A stretch of 64,000 nucleotides of DNA, taken from contig NC_073691.1 of assembly GCF_029784155.1 (NCBI RefSeq), forward strand, positions 133,296,394-133,360,393. The letters are read 5' to 3'. Below, piece after piece: positions 21,405 through 32,554 of the stretch (positions are counted from its first letter, which is position 1; the number at the start of each line of letters is the position of its first letter). The translations under genes and the position numbers were made by a program. The stretch comes from Uranotaenia lowii. Lineage: Eukaryota > Arthropoda > Insecta > Diptera > Culicidae. The notes under the pieces are model-generated. The model saw only the letters and a list, made by a program, of their open reading frames with translations, made no database searches and had not been told where the DNA came from.

Positions 21405-22644
21405 AAACGGACACTTTGCTTTAACGATATCATATTCATTAATTGACCAAACTACATAGAGATCTCTGTAAAACATTGCAAAACTAACCCAGAACATGAA
21501 GAAAGTGAGAAATTTAACCAAAAGTTCCCAACGATAAAATTGGTGCACTTTTCCTCGAACTCCCCTAATAAGCCTCTTTACAGTTTCTGGCTTGACTTTT
21601 TGGCTGGCTTTTGTCCACATTTTCTTGAACTCGTCGATGGACTGTGCTTCTCTACCATCCTCCCGAAGATTGCGCTTGATGATTGCCCAATAACGCGCTA
21701 CCGAGCGCAGCTCAGGACAATTTGGCGGATTGTCCTCTTTCTTAACAAAACATATCTTGAAGGATTTCTGGTAGTTTGAGAGTAGCTGCGGAAGCAAGGT
21801 CAGGCCAGAACAATGGTGGCCTTGTATGATGACGATAAAGAGAAACAAGGCGTTTTCGATGCAGTCCTTACGATAATTTTCACCATTGATGGTACCTGTT
21901 GTGAAATGTGGCGAACTTCTTTCTCCGCAAGAGCAGATAGCTTGCCAAACAAGCACTTTTTTGCCAAACTTTTTGATTTCAATGGATCGCTTATCATGAG
22001 GTACCTCCTTACCAACAATTTGGTTGAAAAATTGCAGCTTAGGAAAAGCGGCTGTGTCCAGTTTGCAATACGTTTCATCGTCCATCAAAATGCAACGGTT
22101 ACTTTGCTTCTTCAAATTCGTATCCAGTCTCCGACATCGCTGCTTCGCTCGTTCGAGCTGTTCCGCGCTCCCTTTAAGATGTGTCTGCTTCCTGTAGGTC
22201 TTAATGTGGTTCTTTCGTTTTATGTTTTGAACGGTCCCAACGAAAATTTTCAGTTTCTTGGCAATTCTTCGAACAGAGTTGTGTTCATGTGACAACAAAA
22301 GCTTAACACATTTCTTCTCGATTTGTGGATTCACTGTGCCTCTTCTGGTTTCGGATCTTGGCAAATCTTCAAACTTCCTGATCATTTGATAAACCACAGA
22401 CTTTGATCATTTCACAAGCTTTGCAATATTTCTTCACGATAGTCCACCTGAGCAGTACTTTTGAATTAAAAAAAACACGAGTTTCTTTATCAATTCGTCC
22501 CATTTTACGAAATCCAGACGATTTCTCACAAAAAAAAAAAAATGTTAGTGCTTTGTCAACAAACTTTTATACACGATGAAACCATTTTCATCAAATTTGG
22601 GTTAAACGTCAACTTTTTATCGTAACATCTATAGGTGTCCGTTT
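21405..22644 (-). mobile_element. Mariner-superfamily element, 1240 bp, ends AAACGGACAC
   Basis: Inverted ends AAACGGACAC and GTGTCCGTTT lie next to TA on each side (21403-21404 and 22645-22646), the hallmark target duplication of Tc1/mariner transposons. The length suits a complete single-gene element. The enclosed minus-strand transposase is described separately and is dead. Confidence 0.82.
21450..22503 (-). pseudogene. Transposase of the AAACGGACAC element (inactivated)
   Basis: The likely start is the ATG complementary to 22501-22503. A frameshift near 22440 separates the first residues from the main frame (from 22397). That frame reads MVYQMIRKFEDLPRSETRRG, a helix-turn-helix-type GTVQNIKRKNHIKTYRKQ, and LMDDETYCKLD (first catalytic Asp), then KVLVWQAICSCG. 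The second-Asp motif FWPDLAS is displaced by a frameshift near 21800, and in the final motif PELRSVARYWA the catalytic Glu is replaced by Ala (family norm PIERYWA). The enzyme cannot be active. It is related to the DD37E-type transposases nearby but is a different subfamily with different ends. Confidence 0.82.
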
Positions 22645-22918
22645 TATAAAGCCAATCCTTATAGCCAATGTACTGGTGAAAACAATTGTACTGCTTCGCG
22701 GCATCCCGTTGGCACGAGAAAGAGACCAAGTTCGCTGGTTCGCTTGCAAGTGTTTTTTGGGGATTTAAGGTTACCAACCCACCCATGACGGTCCAGAAAA
22801 AGAAAGTGAGGATTTGTACTGTACACTTAAAATTTATAATTCTTTATCAAATTTTGATGCTTGAGTAAGGTTTAACAAGAGTAAGAATCTCAGAATTGAA
22901 TCAAAACTTTTAAAATTA

Positions 22919-24191
22919 AAGGGTGATACGGTCAAAATTTGGCCAACATCAACTTGATGTATTTCTATCAATTTTGCATTTAAAAAACCTGAACATCCCT
23001 CATTGTGAAGGTGTGTGTGTGTGTAGAATGTTGCTCCTATTTTGATTTTGGAATTCACTCTTCAGTTGTCAAAATGCCGTCCAAGGAAGAAGAGCAGCGT
23101 TTCAAAATTTTGCTCGCGCATCGCGAAAACCCGAGCTACTCGCACGAAAAGCTGGCAAAATAGCTAAAATTTACCAAATCAACCGTTTCAAATGTAATTA
23201 AAGTGTTTGGGGAACGTTTGTCGACAGCCAGGATGTCTGGATCGGGGGGAAATCGAAAACCGGCAGCCGCTGAGAAAACAAAGAGAGTTGCCGGTAGTTT
23301 CAAGCGAAACCCTAACCTCTCTATCCGAGATGCCGCAAATAAGCTGGGTGTATCGTCTACAACCGTGCATCGAGCCAAAAAACGAGCCGGACTATCGACT
23401 TACATGAAGGTAGTGACTCCAAATCGCGATGATAAACAAAATACGACGACCAAAGCGCGATCTTGGAGGCTGTACACGATGATGCTGACGAAGTTTGACT
23501 GCGTGGTACTGCGTGGTACAAGCAGCTTCCGGGACAGGAGTTTTATACGGCAAAAGAAGGGGATAGGTAGCAGACATTTTCAAGCACATGAAACTGTCTA
23601 AGTTCGCGAATAAATATCTGGTTTGGCAAGCCATCTGTACCTTCTGTACCTGCATTTTCATAGCTTCCGGAACTGTCAACCAAGAAATTTACGTGAAAGA
23701 GTGTTTTAATAAACGTCTGCTGCCTTTCCTGAAGAAACTCGGTTGTTCCGTACTGTTTTGGCCGGATTTGGCATCTTGCCATTACAGTAAAAAGATCATG
23801 GAGTGGTACGCCGCCAACAACGTGCAGGCGGTTCCCAAGGACAAGAGCCCTCCCAACACGCCAGAGCTCCGCCCAATTGAGAAATACTGGGCTATTGTCA
23901 AGCGGAACCTAAAGAAGACCAAAAAAACTGCTAAGGACGAGCAGCAATTCAAGGCAAACTGGCTTTCTGCGGCGAAGAAGGTGGACAAGGTGGCTGTACA
24001 AAATCTAATGGCAGGGGTAAAGCGTAAGGCCCGGCAATTCGGATTTGGAAAAGCGGAAGCCTAACTGAATATTTTTCCTGAATTTTAAACTGATTAAACT
24101 TGGAAAAGAAATTTAATTTGATTTTTTAAATAAACGATTTCACCGATTTACACGCGTTTTCCCTTGACCAAATTTTGACCGTATCAACCTT
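22919..24191 (+). mobile_element. DD37E Tc1/mariner-type element, family T1, copy 1
   Basis: This 1273-bp element is flanked by TA (22917-22918 and 24192-24193). The ends are AAGGGTGATACGGTCAAAAT and its inverted partner (GTTGATACGGTC variant at the right). A 1274-bp sister copy in opposite orientation is at 44735-46008. The length and TA duplication fit a full-length IS630-Tc1-mariner element. Mosquito DD37E elements are an established family (ITmD37E). Confidence 0.9.
23074..24064 (+). pseudogene. DD37E transposase, copy 1 (stop codon and deleted catalytic Asp)
   Basis: The start is ATG at 23074 (MPSKEEEQRFKILLAHREN). A TAG at 23161-23163 interrupts the first helix-turn-helix. Downstream, SIRDAANKLGVSSTTVHRAKKR (second DNA-binding helix set) is well preserved. 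The stretch carrying the first catalytic Asp (MDDETYVKVDY in the sister copy) is replaced near 23505-23520 by a duplicated GTGGTA-type junction, which also shifts frame. The C-terminal part from 23588 is open and holds LFWPDLASCHYSKK (second Asp) and PELRPIEKYWAIVKRNLKK (Glu), 37 residues apart. It ends TAA at 24062-24064. The protein is non-functional. Confidence 0.9.
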
Positions 24192-25042
24192 TAATCCCAG
24201 GTTATGATTTCTGCTACAGATTTCAAAATTTTCTCATTTATTGATTAACTTATTCTCTGAATATTAAATTTAAATTAGATTAAACTCATTCCAGAGGTTC
24301 TGATTCTATGTTTCCAAAATCAAAATTCTATTTCGGTTTTATATATTTCAGATTCTGTATCTGTACACATATGTTCAGAATTCTTGATTTTCGGTTCGAA
24401 TCATCGTTAGAAAAAAGAAATAAATAGCTGTTTGGAAATCATTAATTTTATTTGGTTTTGCATTTCATTTAAAATTTAATTCATGATTTTCGAAACTCAT
24501 ATGCACTCCCATTATTTAGATGATAATTTTCCGAATATGAAAAAAACATCCTCAGTTTTTGTTTTATATTCAGATTAAAAGTTCATAATTCTTACACAAA
24601 ATTCATAACATCACTTTAGCTTCAGTTTCAAAATGGCGATCAAGAATTGTAAACTGAGAATCAGATGCATCATTCAAAATTCATATTTTAATTCACATTT
24701 ACAAGTTGGATAAAAAATAGAAGTCTTAGATAATGAATTCAAATTGAAACCCAAAACATCAGAATTGAAATAATAGATTCATGATTGAGGGCTCTTAAGC
24801 AAATTTCAATTTTTTGCTCTAATTTGAAATTCTAATCTGAAATAGTATTGCTATGCGGAAACAGATCCCAAATTCAGGTTCAGAATGAAATGTCTTGGTT
24901 AATAAAAAGATCCACATAATAATAATTTTGGAATTGATTTTTAATGAAAAATATTTGCTAAAAAAAAACATGTAATCTTTCTATTGAAAAATTTCTGGGA
25001 ATTCTATATTTTTTGTTTTATTGTATCACATTATTTATATTA
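24192..25042 (+). other. AT-rich intron sequence
   Basis: It holds many GAATTC/AAATTC/TTCAAAAT-like words reminiscent of 1-840, which might be a very degraded repeat. No gene seen. Confidence 0.45.
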
Positions 25043-25880
25043 GGATATATTGACAAATTTACACGAACACCACCTTAGCAGGAGGCCTCAGCCCTAACCT
25101 CAAACCATGGGAGAACAGAATCGATTTTTGAGAAGGGCGCATGATAAACGCGTTTCTCCGGTACTCATATCGAAAAATTCGCCCTGTGGAAAAACGATAC
25201 ACGGTGTTCGTGTTTTGATTTTTTTGGGCGTTCAGGGTTGCCAAGTGCATTGATATTTGGAAAATGATTGTACTTTTTAATTGCATTTTTATTGAAAAAC
25301 CTTTTCATAAGTACTGAGAATTTGCAATATTCCTGTAGATTTCTAGAAAAAAATGAAATGCAATTAAATGCATAGAAATTGATTGCAACATTTATCTGAA
25401 CGGAATAACAACTTCCTGTATCCCACACTTAAACGATGTAGCGAATTATGTGGATTTGTTTTTAATAATCAGAGCATGCAGGGGATTATTTTCAAAGTCA
25501 ACATAAACGGGCTTTCATTAAATTACTTTTTCTGTAACAGTTAATGATTTGGCATTCGTTTAGAAGATAGAAACAAATTTTGAATCTATCAAGCAGTATA
25601 TGAAAACATATTTCAGATGTTTTGAATTCACCTTGAAAATTCATTAGAAAAATATGGCTTATCTTCATCCATTTTGGGAGGCCATATAATGAATTCAAAC
25701 GTTTAGCTGTTGACATTTAAAAAAATCTATTCAGTTCAGAAATATTATAATTAGTTGAAATCAAACAAATACTGATTTTAGTAACGCACCTAGCATCACT
25801 GGTGAGGCCGCCAACAAATCAAAGTTTGAGGTTATGGCTGAGGCCAATTTTTCGCCAATACTATCGTCCGTATATACCCT
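25043..25880 (-). mobile_element. MITE-like element, family M1, copy 2
   Basis: This is the inverted counterpart of 6988-7830, 838 bp long, with TA on both outer sides (25041-25042, 25881-25882). On the minus strand it starts AGGGTATATACGGACGATAG and ends CAATATATCC. The two copies agree along their whole length with scattered substitutions and small indels, so this is a dispersed family and not a local duplication. Non-coding. Confidence 0.82.
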
Positions 25881-26399
25881 TATTGCTGTTTTTTTTTTCA
25901 AGAGCTAAAATTAAAACAAAAACCTTGAATGTTAATCAAGATTGCGAGAATTAGATTTCAACCGCGAAGTTTTTAACTATTCCCTTTTACTTTGATTTTA
26001 AAATTTATTTAATTTTTATTGATGGTCAAAATATTTGAATTTGATCAAGAGTTTGATAGATTTGATTTGAATATAGAAGGTTTTTTTAAAAAAGAAAATA
26101 ATAGTTATCTTTGTTATTATCAAATGATGGGCCCTGAATCAAAAGAAGATAAGTGCCCTAATGATAGTTTTGAGTAATTTTTTTTAAATTTAAAAAAAAA
26201 ATTTAAAATCAACTCAAACTAATTAAACTTAACTTGATATTGTAGATTTTGGCACTTATCTCTCTCGATTCTGAGGTACTCAATAAAACTAAATTTGCCA
26301 GATTTTCGAGCAAACTCAAAGAATTCAACTATCAATGAAAGTATGCTTCCTATTGTGTTAATACTTAAGAGTTAATTATGCCAATGTAGCTTACCATTC
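25881..26399 (+). other. AT-rich intron sequence
   Basis: Nothing recognised. Confidence 0.4.
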
Positions 26400-27105
26400 G
26401 AAAGATTTTGAGCTTTCTGGAGTTTGTGTGGCCTGAGAAACAGTAATTCTACGAAAATTTGACCTTTTGGACTTTTCTTATTCAAACTGCAATATCTCTG
26501 AAACTACGCTTCATTTTTTATTGAAATTTTGAACAGTGATTGTTGAAATATGAAGCTAGCATGTCTGAAGTTTTCGAAAAGTTCTATCGATGAGATCAAA
26601 AGTTACGCGAGGTGCAATATTTCAGGCACTCACCTTGAAATGCGATTTCTATAGAATTTTGGACGATTCATGAGAACAATATCGTTTCCTCCACCAATCA
26701 GACAAAAAATGTCTGGCAAAAGCAATGGAGAGAAGAAAAAATGGAATAAATGATCCATTTGTGTTTTCAAATCAGAAACTCGCGATATTGTTGTGGTTTT
26801 TCGGTTGTTAAACAGAGAATATGATTTTCCTATGGAAACATTCGTCCAGAATTCTATAGAAATCGCATATCTAGATCCATGCCTGAAATATTGCACCTCG
26901 CGTAACTTTTGGTCTCATCGATAAAACTTTTCGAAAACTTCAGACATGCTAGCTTTATATTTCAACAATCTCTCTGCAAAATTTCAATAAAAAATGTATT
27001 GTAGTTCAGAGATATTGCAGTTTAAATGAGAAAAGTCCAAAAAGTCCGATTATCGTAGAATTACTGTTTCTCAGGCCACACAAACTTTAGAAAGTTCAAA
27101 CTTTG
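26400..27105. mobile_element. Foldback element, family F3
   Basis: Arms of about 290 bp (26400-26690 and 26815-27105) are reverse complements. Shared words include GTGTGGCCTGAGAAACAGTA, TTACGCGAGGTGCAATATTT and ATTTCTATAGAATT. The outer tips are AAAGATTTTGAGCTTTCT and the complement of AAAGTTTGAACTTTCTAA. The central 125 bp is unique. No ORF and no clear target duplication, so the superfamily is unknown. Confidence 0.72.
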
Positions 27106-27594
27106 TGATATAATAGTGTGATAGTTGATCTATCTAACTCAAAAAATTTGATCAAAAAATATCATCAGAGTAAAAAGTTATGAAAGTTCAAAGTCGAAGT
27201 GAAAGTGCGCTAGCTTCCAATTTTTATACAATTATGAACAGTACTGTACGTTAGCTCTGGAGGCAACTGACTTATCAACTGAGCTACATAACAAGTCCAC
27301 ATATTTATTGAAGCTTCAGTGATGGCAGTTCCAGATGATTTTTTTATTTGGATGAGCCTGAATAAAGATACAAACCCCCGAACTTTCAAAAGTATCATAT
27401 TGATACTCAGAAGAGGGTGAGAGTTAATAGGCGCATTTAGGAACCTTTTCCCAAACATCTTTCGTGAAAGAAATTGTTTGTGATTTTCAATTTGTAAGCT
27501 TTTCAGGGTTACCGTAAGACGTAATTCTAACTGAAAATCTTTTATCGATGACTATCTTATTCATAAAAAATTGAAAACATTCCTTCTTCAACAG
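27106..27594 (+). other. Intron sequence before GAF-A core exon
   Basis: No element recognised. It ends in the CTTCTTCAACAG acceptor. Confidence 0.5.
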
Positions 27595-27840
27595 CCCTCG
27601 ATGAAGCGGTTCGGCGAGCCAAGCAGGACGAGTTGATAATTCCGTTCGGGGTTGGCATTGCCGGAACGGTGGCCCAGATGAATGAAACCATCAACATCAA
27701 GGAAGCGTACAAAGATCCGCGTTTCAACAGCGAAGTCGACCAAAAAACTGGATACACAACCAACATAATCTTGTCGATGCCGATTTGCAACTACGAAGGG
27801 CAGGTTATTGGAGTAGCTCAAATTATCAATAAGACTAATG
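27595..27840 (+). CDS. Pde11: Pde11-like phosphodiesterase, in-window exon 2 (GAF-A core)
   Basis: The exon is 82 codons long, phase 1 in and phase 1 out. Its acceptor is TTCAACAG and its donor G|GTAAGA. Joined to the previous exon it reads [18 protein letters not shown], then [45 protein letters not shown] and [11 protein letters not shown]. This is the central GAF-A sheet and ends in the NK of the NKxnFx3DE signature, whose second half is in the next exon. It matches the dipteran Pde11 order without gaps. The following intron is only 70 bp, in sharp contrast to the 14.7-kb intron before it. No stops or frameshifts are present. Confidence 0.95.
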
Positions 27841-27910
27841 GTAAGATTTTGATCTGATGTGTTAAAGTCGCAAAGGGTTTGAATTTAGATTTTTCCGCCA
27901 ATCTCAACAG

Positions 27911-28176
27911 GATCTCCTGAGTTTACCGAACGAGATGTGGAAATATTCCGGCGGTATCTGACATTCTGTGGAATCGGGATCCAAAATGCACAGCTATTTG
28001 AAATGTCCGTCCAAGAGTACCGCCGGAATCAGATCCTGCTGAACCTGGCCCGGAACATCTTTGCCGAGCAAAACAATCTGGAATGCTTGGTGACGAAAAT
28101 CATGACCGAAGCCAGAGAACTGCTCAAATGTGAACGATGTGCTGTGTTTTTGCTCGATTTGGACTGTGGAGAAGCG
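27911..28176 (+). CDS. Pde11: Pde11-like phosphodiesterase, in-window exon 3 (end of GAF-A, start of GAF-B)
   Basis: The acceptor is TCTCAACAG. The first two bases complete a Gly codon, and the donor is GCG|GTGAGT (phase 0 out). The product runs [31 protein letters not shown], which is the end of GAF-A including F-x3-D of the NKxnFx3DE motif. It continues through the connecting helix [19 protein letters not shown] into GAF-B ([33 protein letters not shown]). A fold-critical helix links the two GAFs in PDE11-family enzymes, and this exon carries it whole. The following intron is 12.7 kb and full of transposons. Reading past the donor gives a stop within about 15 codons, so the donor is well supported. 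Confidence 0.95.
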
Positions 28177-29134
28177 GTGAGTTGTGTTCCGTTGATGCAA
28201 CCAAACCAAATGCATTGTTGAGTTTCCTTCTCTTTACAATCATCCCTTTTTCCACCTGAACTCTTCCGCTAAAAATACCAAACAATCCAACCCCCGGGTA
28301 GAATGCATGTTATGATCTGGAAAATAATCAGTATAGGGTCAAGGTAACTTTTCTTAACCATTTGGCAGCACAAACCTCACATTTTCACCATAGCTCGAGT
28401 TGAGCTCAAAGAAGCACGACTTCAAAAGCACAAAAAAGACCAACCCTGATGGCATCACAAAAGCACGCGAATAGCAAACCGTAAACTTAATCGTTAGATT
28501 ATGCCCGAGGGACGTGAATTCGGCCTAAGTTTCGGTCGTCACGAGTAGAGGGTTCTCCATTCATGTGCCATTCATTTCACGCGTGTCGTAGAGCACTTTC
28601 CAGAGCTGTTTCCCTTTTGTTTTAGTTACCATCATACCTGAAAATTCTCCACCAACACTGTGGCACTTTGTTGTGGGTGGAAGGTGCGGGAGGAAAATTC
28701 CTAGGTTTACCTTCGAAAACTACGGTACCAGACGCTAAGGTCACGTCTTCAACATGGGAACAAAAACTAAACCAGCTGCCAGGAAAGATTTCCAGTTTGT
28801 GGCTTTTTCTCATCACCTTACTTTTCATCTACCCGAGAGCAGATGTTCGAGTTTTTTTCTGAAAGCATCAAGTTTCATACAATTCTTTTTTTGCAAATAT
28901 GCAATACAAAGTCAGTTGTAATGAGTAGATTTCTTATGACCTTTTCTATTATTTAAAATATTATACATCCCAAAAGTAAATTCAAAAGTTCTTTGTCTGT
29001 AAAAAATGGGTACCTGTGGAATTTAAATTTTAAGATCTTTCATCAAAAAATTCAAAAAGCTGTCAGGGTTGATTTAAGGATATTTTATCATAGCGAATGT
29101 CAAAATCCCTTTCAAAAACCATACCAACGATAGC
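28177..29134 (+). other. Intron start with relatively GC-rich unique sequence
   Basis: It starts with the GTGAGT donor. From 28250 to 28860 base composition is more balanced than in most introns here, with no TE motif. The plus frame at 28668-28862 shows no domain. It could hold a regulatory element, but the sequence alone does not show one. Confidence 0.4.
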
Positions 29135-29343
29135 TGAGGCCCTCAGAGCCAAAGGGGTATAATTGCAAAAAAGATCGATTTTGAGTTAACGATTTTTCAT
29201 ATTTCAAACTATATTTGTTGATAGTTTCAGATTTTTTAAATTTTGTTTTCATACTTTTACGTTCGAAAGAAAAAAAAATCAAATTCTCGAAAAATGTATT
29301 GATAATGGCCAAATAGAACTCCCCTTTGGCTCTTAGGGTCTCA
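29135..29343. mobile_element. 209-bp MITE
   Basis: Inverted ends TGAGGCCCTCAGAGCCAAAG and the complement of TGAGACCCTAAGAGCCAAAG enclose an AT-rich, non-coding centre. Size and structure are typical of MITEs. Target duplication not clear. Confidence 0.7.
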
Positions 29344-29559
29344 TTTGTTAAAAATTTCAAACAACAAGTTGGGATCTGAAGAACTGTTCTCTTTTATATA
29401 CCTACACGTTATATGTCCGAATAAATTTTGGATTGTGTTAATTTCTTTATAAAAAATTTAAACACAAAAATTATTAAAATAAAAATTTTAATAACAAATT
29501 AAAAGAGATTTTAAAACAATTAATAATTAAGTTTAAAATTGAATAAAAAATATACATAT

Positions 29560-29990
29560 CAAATATGAGCACGTGAAGACAAATGTCGCAGCCACGAATT
29601 TGTTGAACTTAGTTTGTCTATTTATTTCAAAAATCCACTTGCACGATTTTACAATAAACGCTCGTGAATTTGAGAAAAAAATATCACATTAAGTTGCTAT
29701 AAGTTTACTAGGAAACGTCGAAGAATGTTGAAATCTTGTGCAACCCGTGTAATTTGAACAAATGATTAGAACATATATTCATGTAAATCCTCATCTAAAA
29801 ATATTTAATAAAAAAAAAAACTTAAAACCTTTAAAATAACTCCAAAAATAAAACCTCTTATACTCTGCTCTGAACAGAGATAGCGCTTAATTGTTTTTAA
29901 CAATGTATTACATTTTTGTGGATTTTACTACTTTGTAGAGCAAAACAAAAATTTATCTCATGAATAGAAAAAAAGTAAGAATTCTCAATT
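29560..29990. mobile_element. Partial relative of the Transib-like foldback
   Basis: The words ATATGAGCACGTGAAGACAAATG, GGAAACGTCGAAGAATGTTGAAATC and CATGTAAATCCTCATCTAA (each partly altered) occur in the same order as in the right arm of 8598-9934. The terminal heptamer region is not recognisable and the left arm is missing, so this is an old half-element. Confidence 0.65.
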
Positions 29991-30046
29991 TCACAAGATG
30001 AAGGAGGATGGAAGCTCGAATGAATTGATCCATTCGGCCACTAGAT

Positions 30047-31412
30047 CCCGGCAACGATACAATCCGTGTGGAGCACATCTCTGAGATTTAAGCTTTTTTC
30101 CCCACATTTAAGCTGTTTTCTTCAGATTTAAGCGTTCATCTCCTATGCTCTCAAGGCAAGAAAAGCTTAAATCTGATGAAAAAAAGCTTTGAAATGAGAT
30201 TCACTAACACTTTGAAAATATATATTGGTCACACAATACATAGACAAATCCTGTATCGTCCGCCATGATATACAGAACCCGGCAACGTTATTCAAACCGT
30301 GTCGAGCACATCTCTCAGATTTCCCCTTTTTTGACAGATTTAAGCTTTTTTCCTCAGATTTAAGCTTTCATCTCCTATGCTATCAAGGCAAAAAAAAGCT
30401 TAAATCTGATGAAAAAAAGCTTACATCTGTCAAAAAAGGGGAAATCTGAGAGATTCACGAGCACATATTTAAAAGATGTTGGTCACACTATACATAGACA
30501 AATCGTGTAACGTTGCCGGGTTCTGAACGTTACACGATTTGTCTATGTATCGTGTGACCAACATCTTTTAAATATGTGCTCGTAAATCTCTCATATTTCC
30601 CCTTTTTAGACAGATTTAAGCTTTTTTTTCCTCAGATTTAAGCTTTTTTTGCCTTGATAGCATAGGAGATAAAAGCCTAAATCTGAGTAAAAAAGTTTAA
30701 ATCTGTCAAAAAAGGGGAAATCTGAGAGATGTGCTCCACACGGTTTGAATAACGTTGTCGGGTTCTGATGATATAGGATTTGTCGATGTGTGACCAACAT
30801 CTATTTGCAAAGTGTTAGTGAATCTCGTTTCTTAGCTTTTTATCCTCAAATTTAAGCTTTTTTGCCTTGAGAGCATAGGTGATGAAAGCTTATATCAGAA
30901 GAAAAAAGCTTAAATCGGAGGAAAAAAGCTTAAATCTGAGAGATGTGTGACCAACATCTTTTTGCTAAGTGTTTGTGAATCTCGTTTTTAAGCTTTTCTT
31001 CCTCAGACTTAAGCTTTTTTTATGCCTTGAGAGCATTGGAGATAACAGCTCAAATCTGAGAAAAAAAATCTAAGAGAAAAAAGGCTTAAATCTGAGAGAA
31101 GTGCTCCACACGGATCCTATATCATTGCAGAATCTGCCAGGTCCCAGCAAAGATAAACAATCCATGTGGAGCACATTTCTCAAATTTAAGCTTATTTCTT
31201 CAGACTTAAGCTTTTTTCCTCGGATTTAAACTTTCATCTCCCATGCTCTCAAGGCAAAAAAAGCTTAAATCTGAGGAAAAAAAAGCTTATAAACGAGATT
31301 CACCAACACTTAGTTAAAAGATGTTGGGACAAATCCTGTATCGTTACCGGTACCTGGGATCTGCACGGTACACGATTTGCACGATTTTTAATCGTGTATC
31401 GTTGCAGGGATC
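30047..31412. repeat. Cluster of six MITE units with AAGCTTAAATCTGA palindromes
   Basis: Six related units of about 180-240 bp lie side by side. Their approximate positions and orientations are 30047-30264 (+), 30278-30520 (+), 30525-30763 (-), 30768-30945 (-), 30945-31145 (-) and 31136-31350 (+). Each has one end like CCCGGCAACGATACAATCC followed by GTGGAGCACATCTCTCAGA. An inner hairpin is built from AGATTTAAGCTTTTTT and its complement, and the other end reads GATTCACTAACACTTT, GTTGGTCACAC and ACATAGACAAATC followed by the inverted CGATACA end. The outer ends are thus inverted repeats. No unit codes for protein. A seventh short relic (31355-31412) carries only the CGTGTATCGTTGC end. Confidence 0.8.
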
Positions 31413-31732
31413 TGGTTTTTACTCACGCTTCAAATGCGCAAAAACGTAACAACCCAAGGGCCTACTGAGCTTTTCTTATGCGAGGAAAGTTCTAGCGACG
31501 TTGCGAAAAATAATAGTTATTTTTGTAACACTGTATTAAAAGGTTTGTTTTTTGTTACGGCCTGCTTTTTGTACGTAAAAAACGGTGTTGATAAGTATTG
31601 TTTTCGGTACAGTTTTAAAATCAGGATAAAAAACAGTTACTTTTTGACACTGTTTTGATTAAAAAAAAAAGGACAACCGTTCCCTGAAGTCAAACCGTAA
31701 ATTTATGCAAAAGGGCTTGCCGAGCTGGATAA

Positions 31733-32546
31733 TAGACTGAATCGATTCTGGATCATTTTTTAATTTCTCAAGCCCTGGGGTCTAAAAGGCTGTTTCTTGG
31801 TCCAAAACTCATTCAAGATTTTTGCAGAATTTTTATGTAACGTATACATGAGTAAATTTGAACTTTTAGGTTTGTAAGGCAAAATTTAATATTTTGTACA
31901 GAAAAATTAATACCATTTTTTGTTTCTTCTGTGGAACCGAACCTGCCATTTGTTTATGTGCCAATTTTTTAACTTCTTTTTGGAAATTTTCCGCTGAACA
32001 ACTTTGTCAAAAACCGCAACTTCGTATTTTATTAGACAAACAAGTTATTAGGTGTTGAAAGGGGGCATGTCTTTTGGCATCGAAAAATATTAAACTCAAT
32101 TGACATCACTGCTGGGTGCCAAGCCAGGTACTACAGACCAACTTTTCATGCAATACTTCGCGAGGCTCCAGCAGTGATGTCAGTTGAATTTATTGTCTAT
32201 GAATGCTTAAAGACATACCCCTGTTATACAGCTAATAACTTTTTTGCCCAACAAATTAGGAAGTTACGGTATTGAACAAAGTTGCTGAGCGGAAAATTTC
32301 CATAGGGAAATTTATAAGTTGGCACAAAGACAATCAGCAAGGTTCCACAGAAGAAACAAAAATGATGTTAATTTTTCAGAACAAAATATGCAATTCACCC
32401 GTACAAACTAAAGTTCAAATTTACTCATGTAAACGTTACTTAAAAATTCTGCCAAAAAAAAAAAGGATGAGTTTTGGACCAAGGCGAAGCTTTTAAGACC
32501 CCAGGGTTAGAGAAATTCAAAAATGATCAAAAATCGACTGAGTCTA
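31733..32546. mobile_element. Foldback element, family F2, copy 2 (8-bp target duplication)
   Basis: This 814-bp palindromic element is flanked on both sides by CTGGATAA (31725-31732, 32547-32554). The ends are TAGACTGAATCGATT and the complement of TAGACTCAGTCGATT. The arms carry AGTAACGT(A/T)TACATGAGTAA and GGCATGTCTTTTGGCAT-type words shared with 13093-13814. An eight-base duplication is typical of hAT-superfamily insertions among others, but the end bases do not fit a classic hAT consensus closely. Non-coding. Confidence 0.82.
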
Positions 32547-32554
32547 CTGGATAA

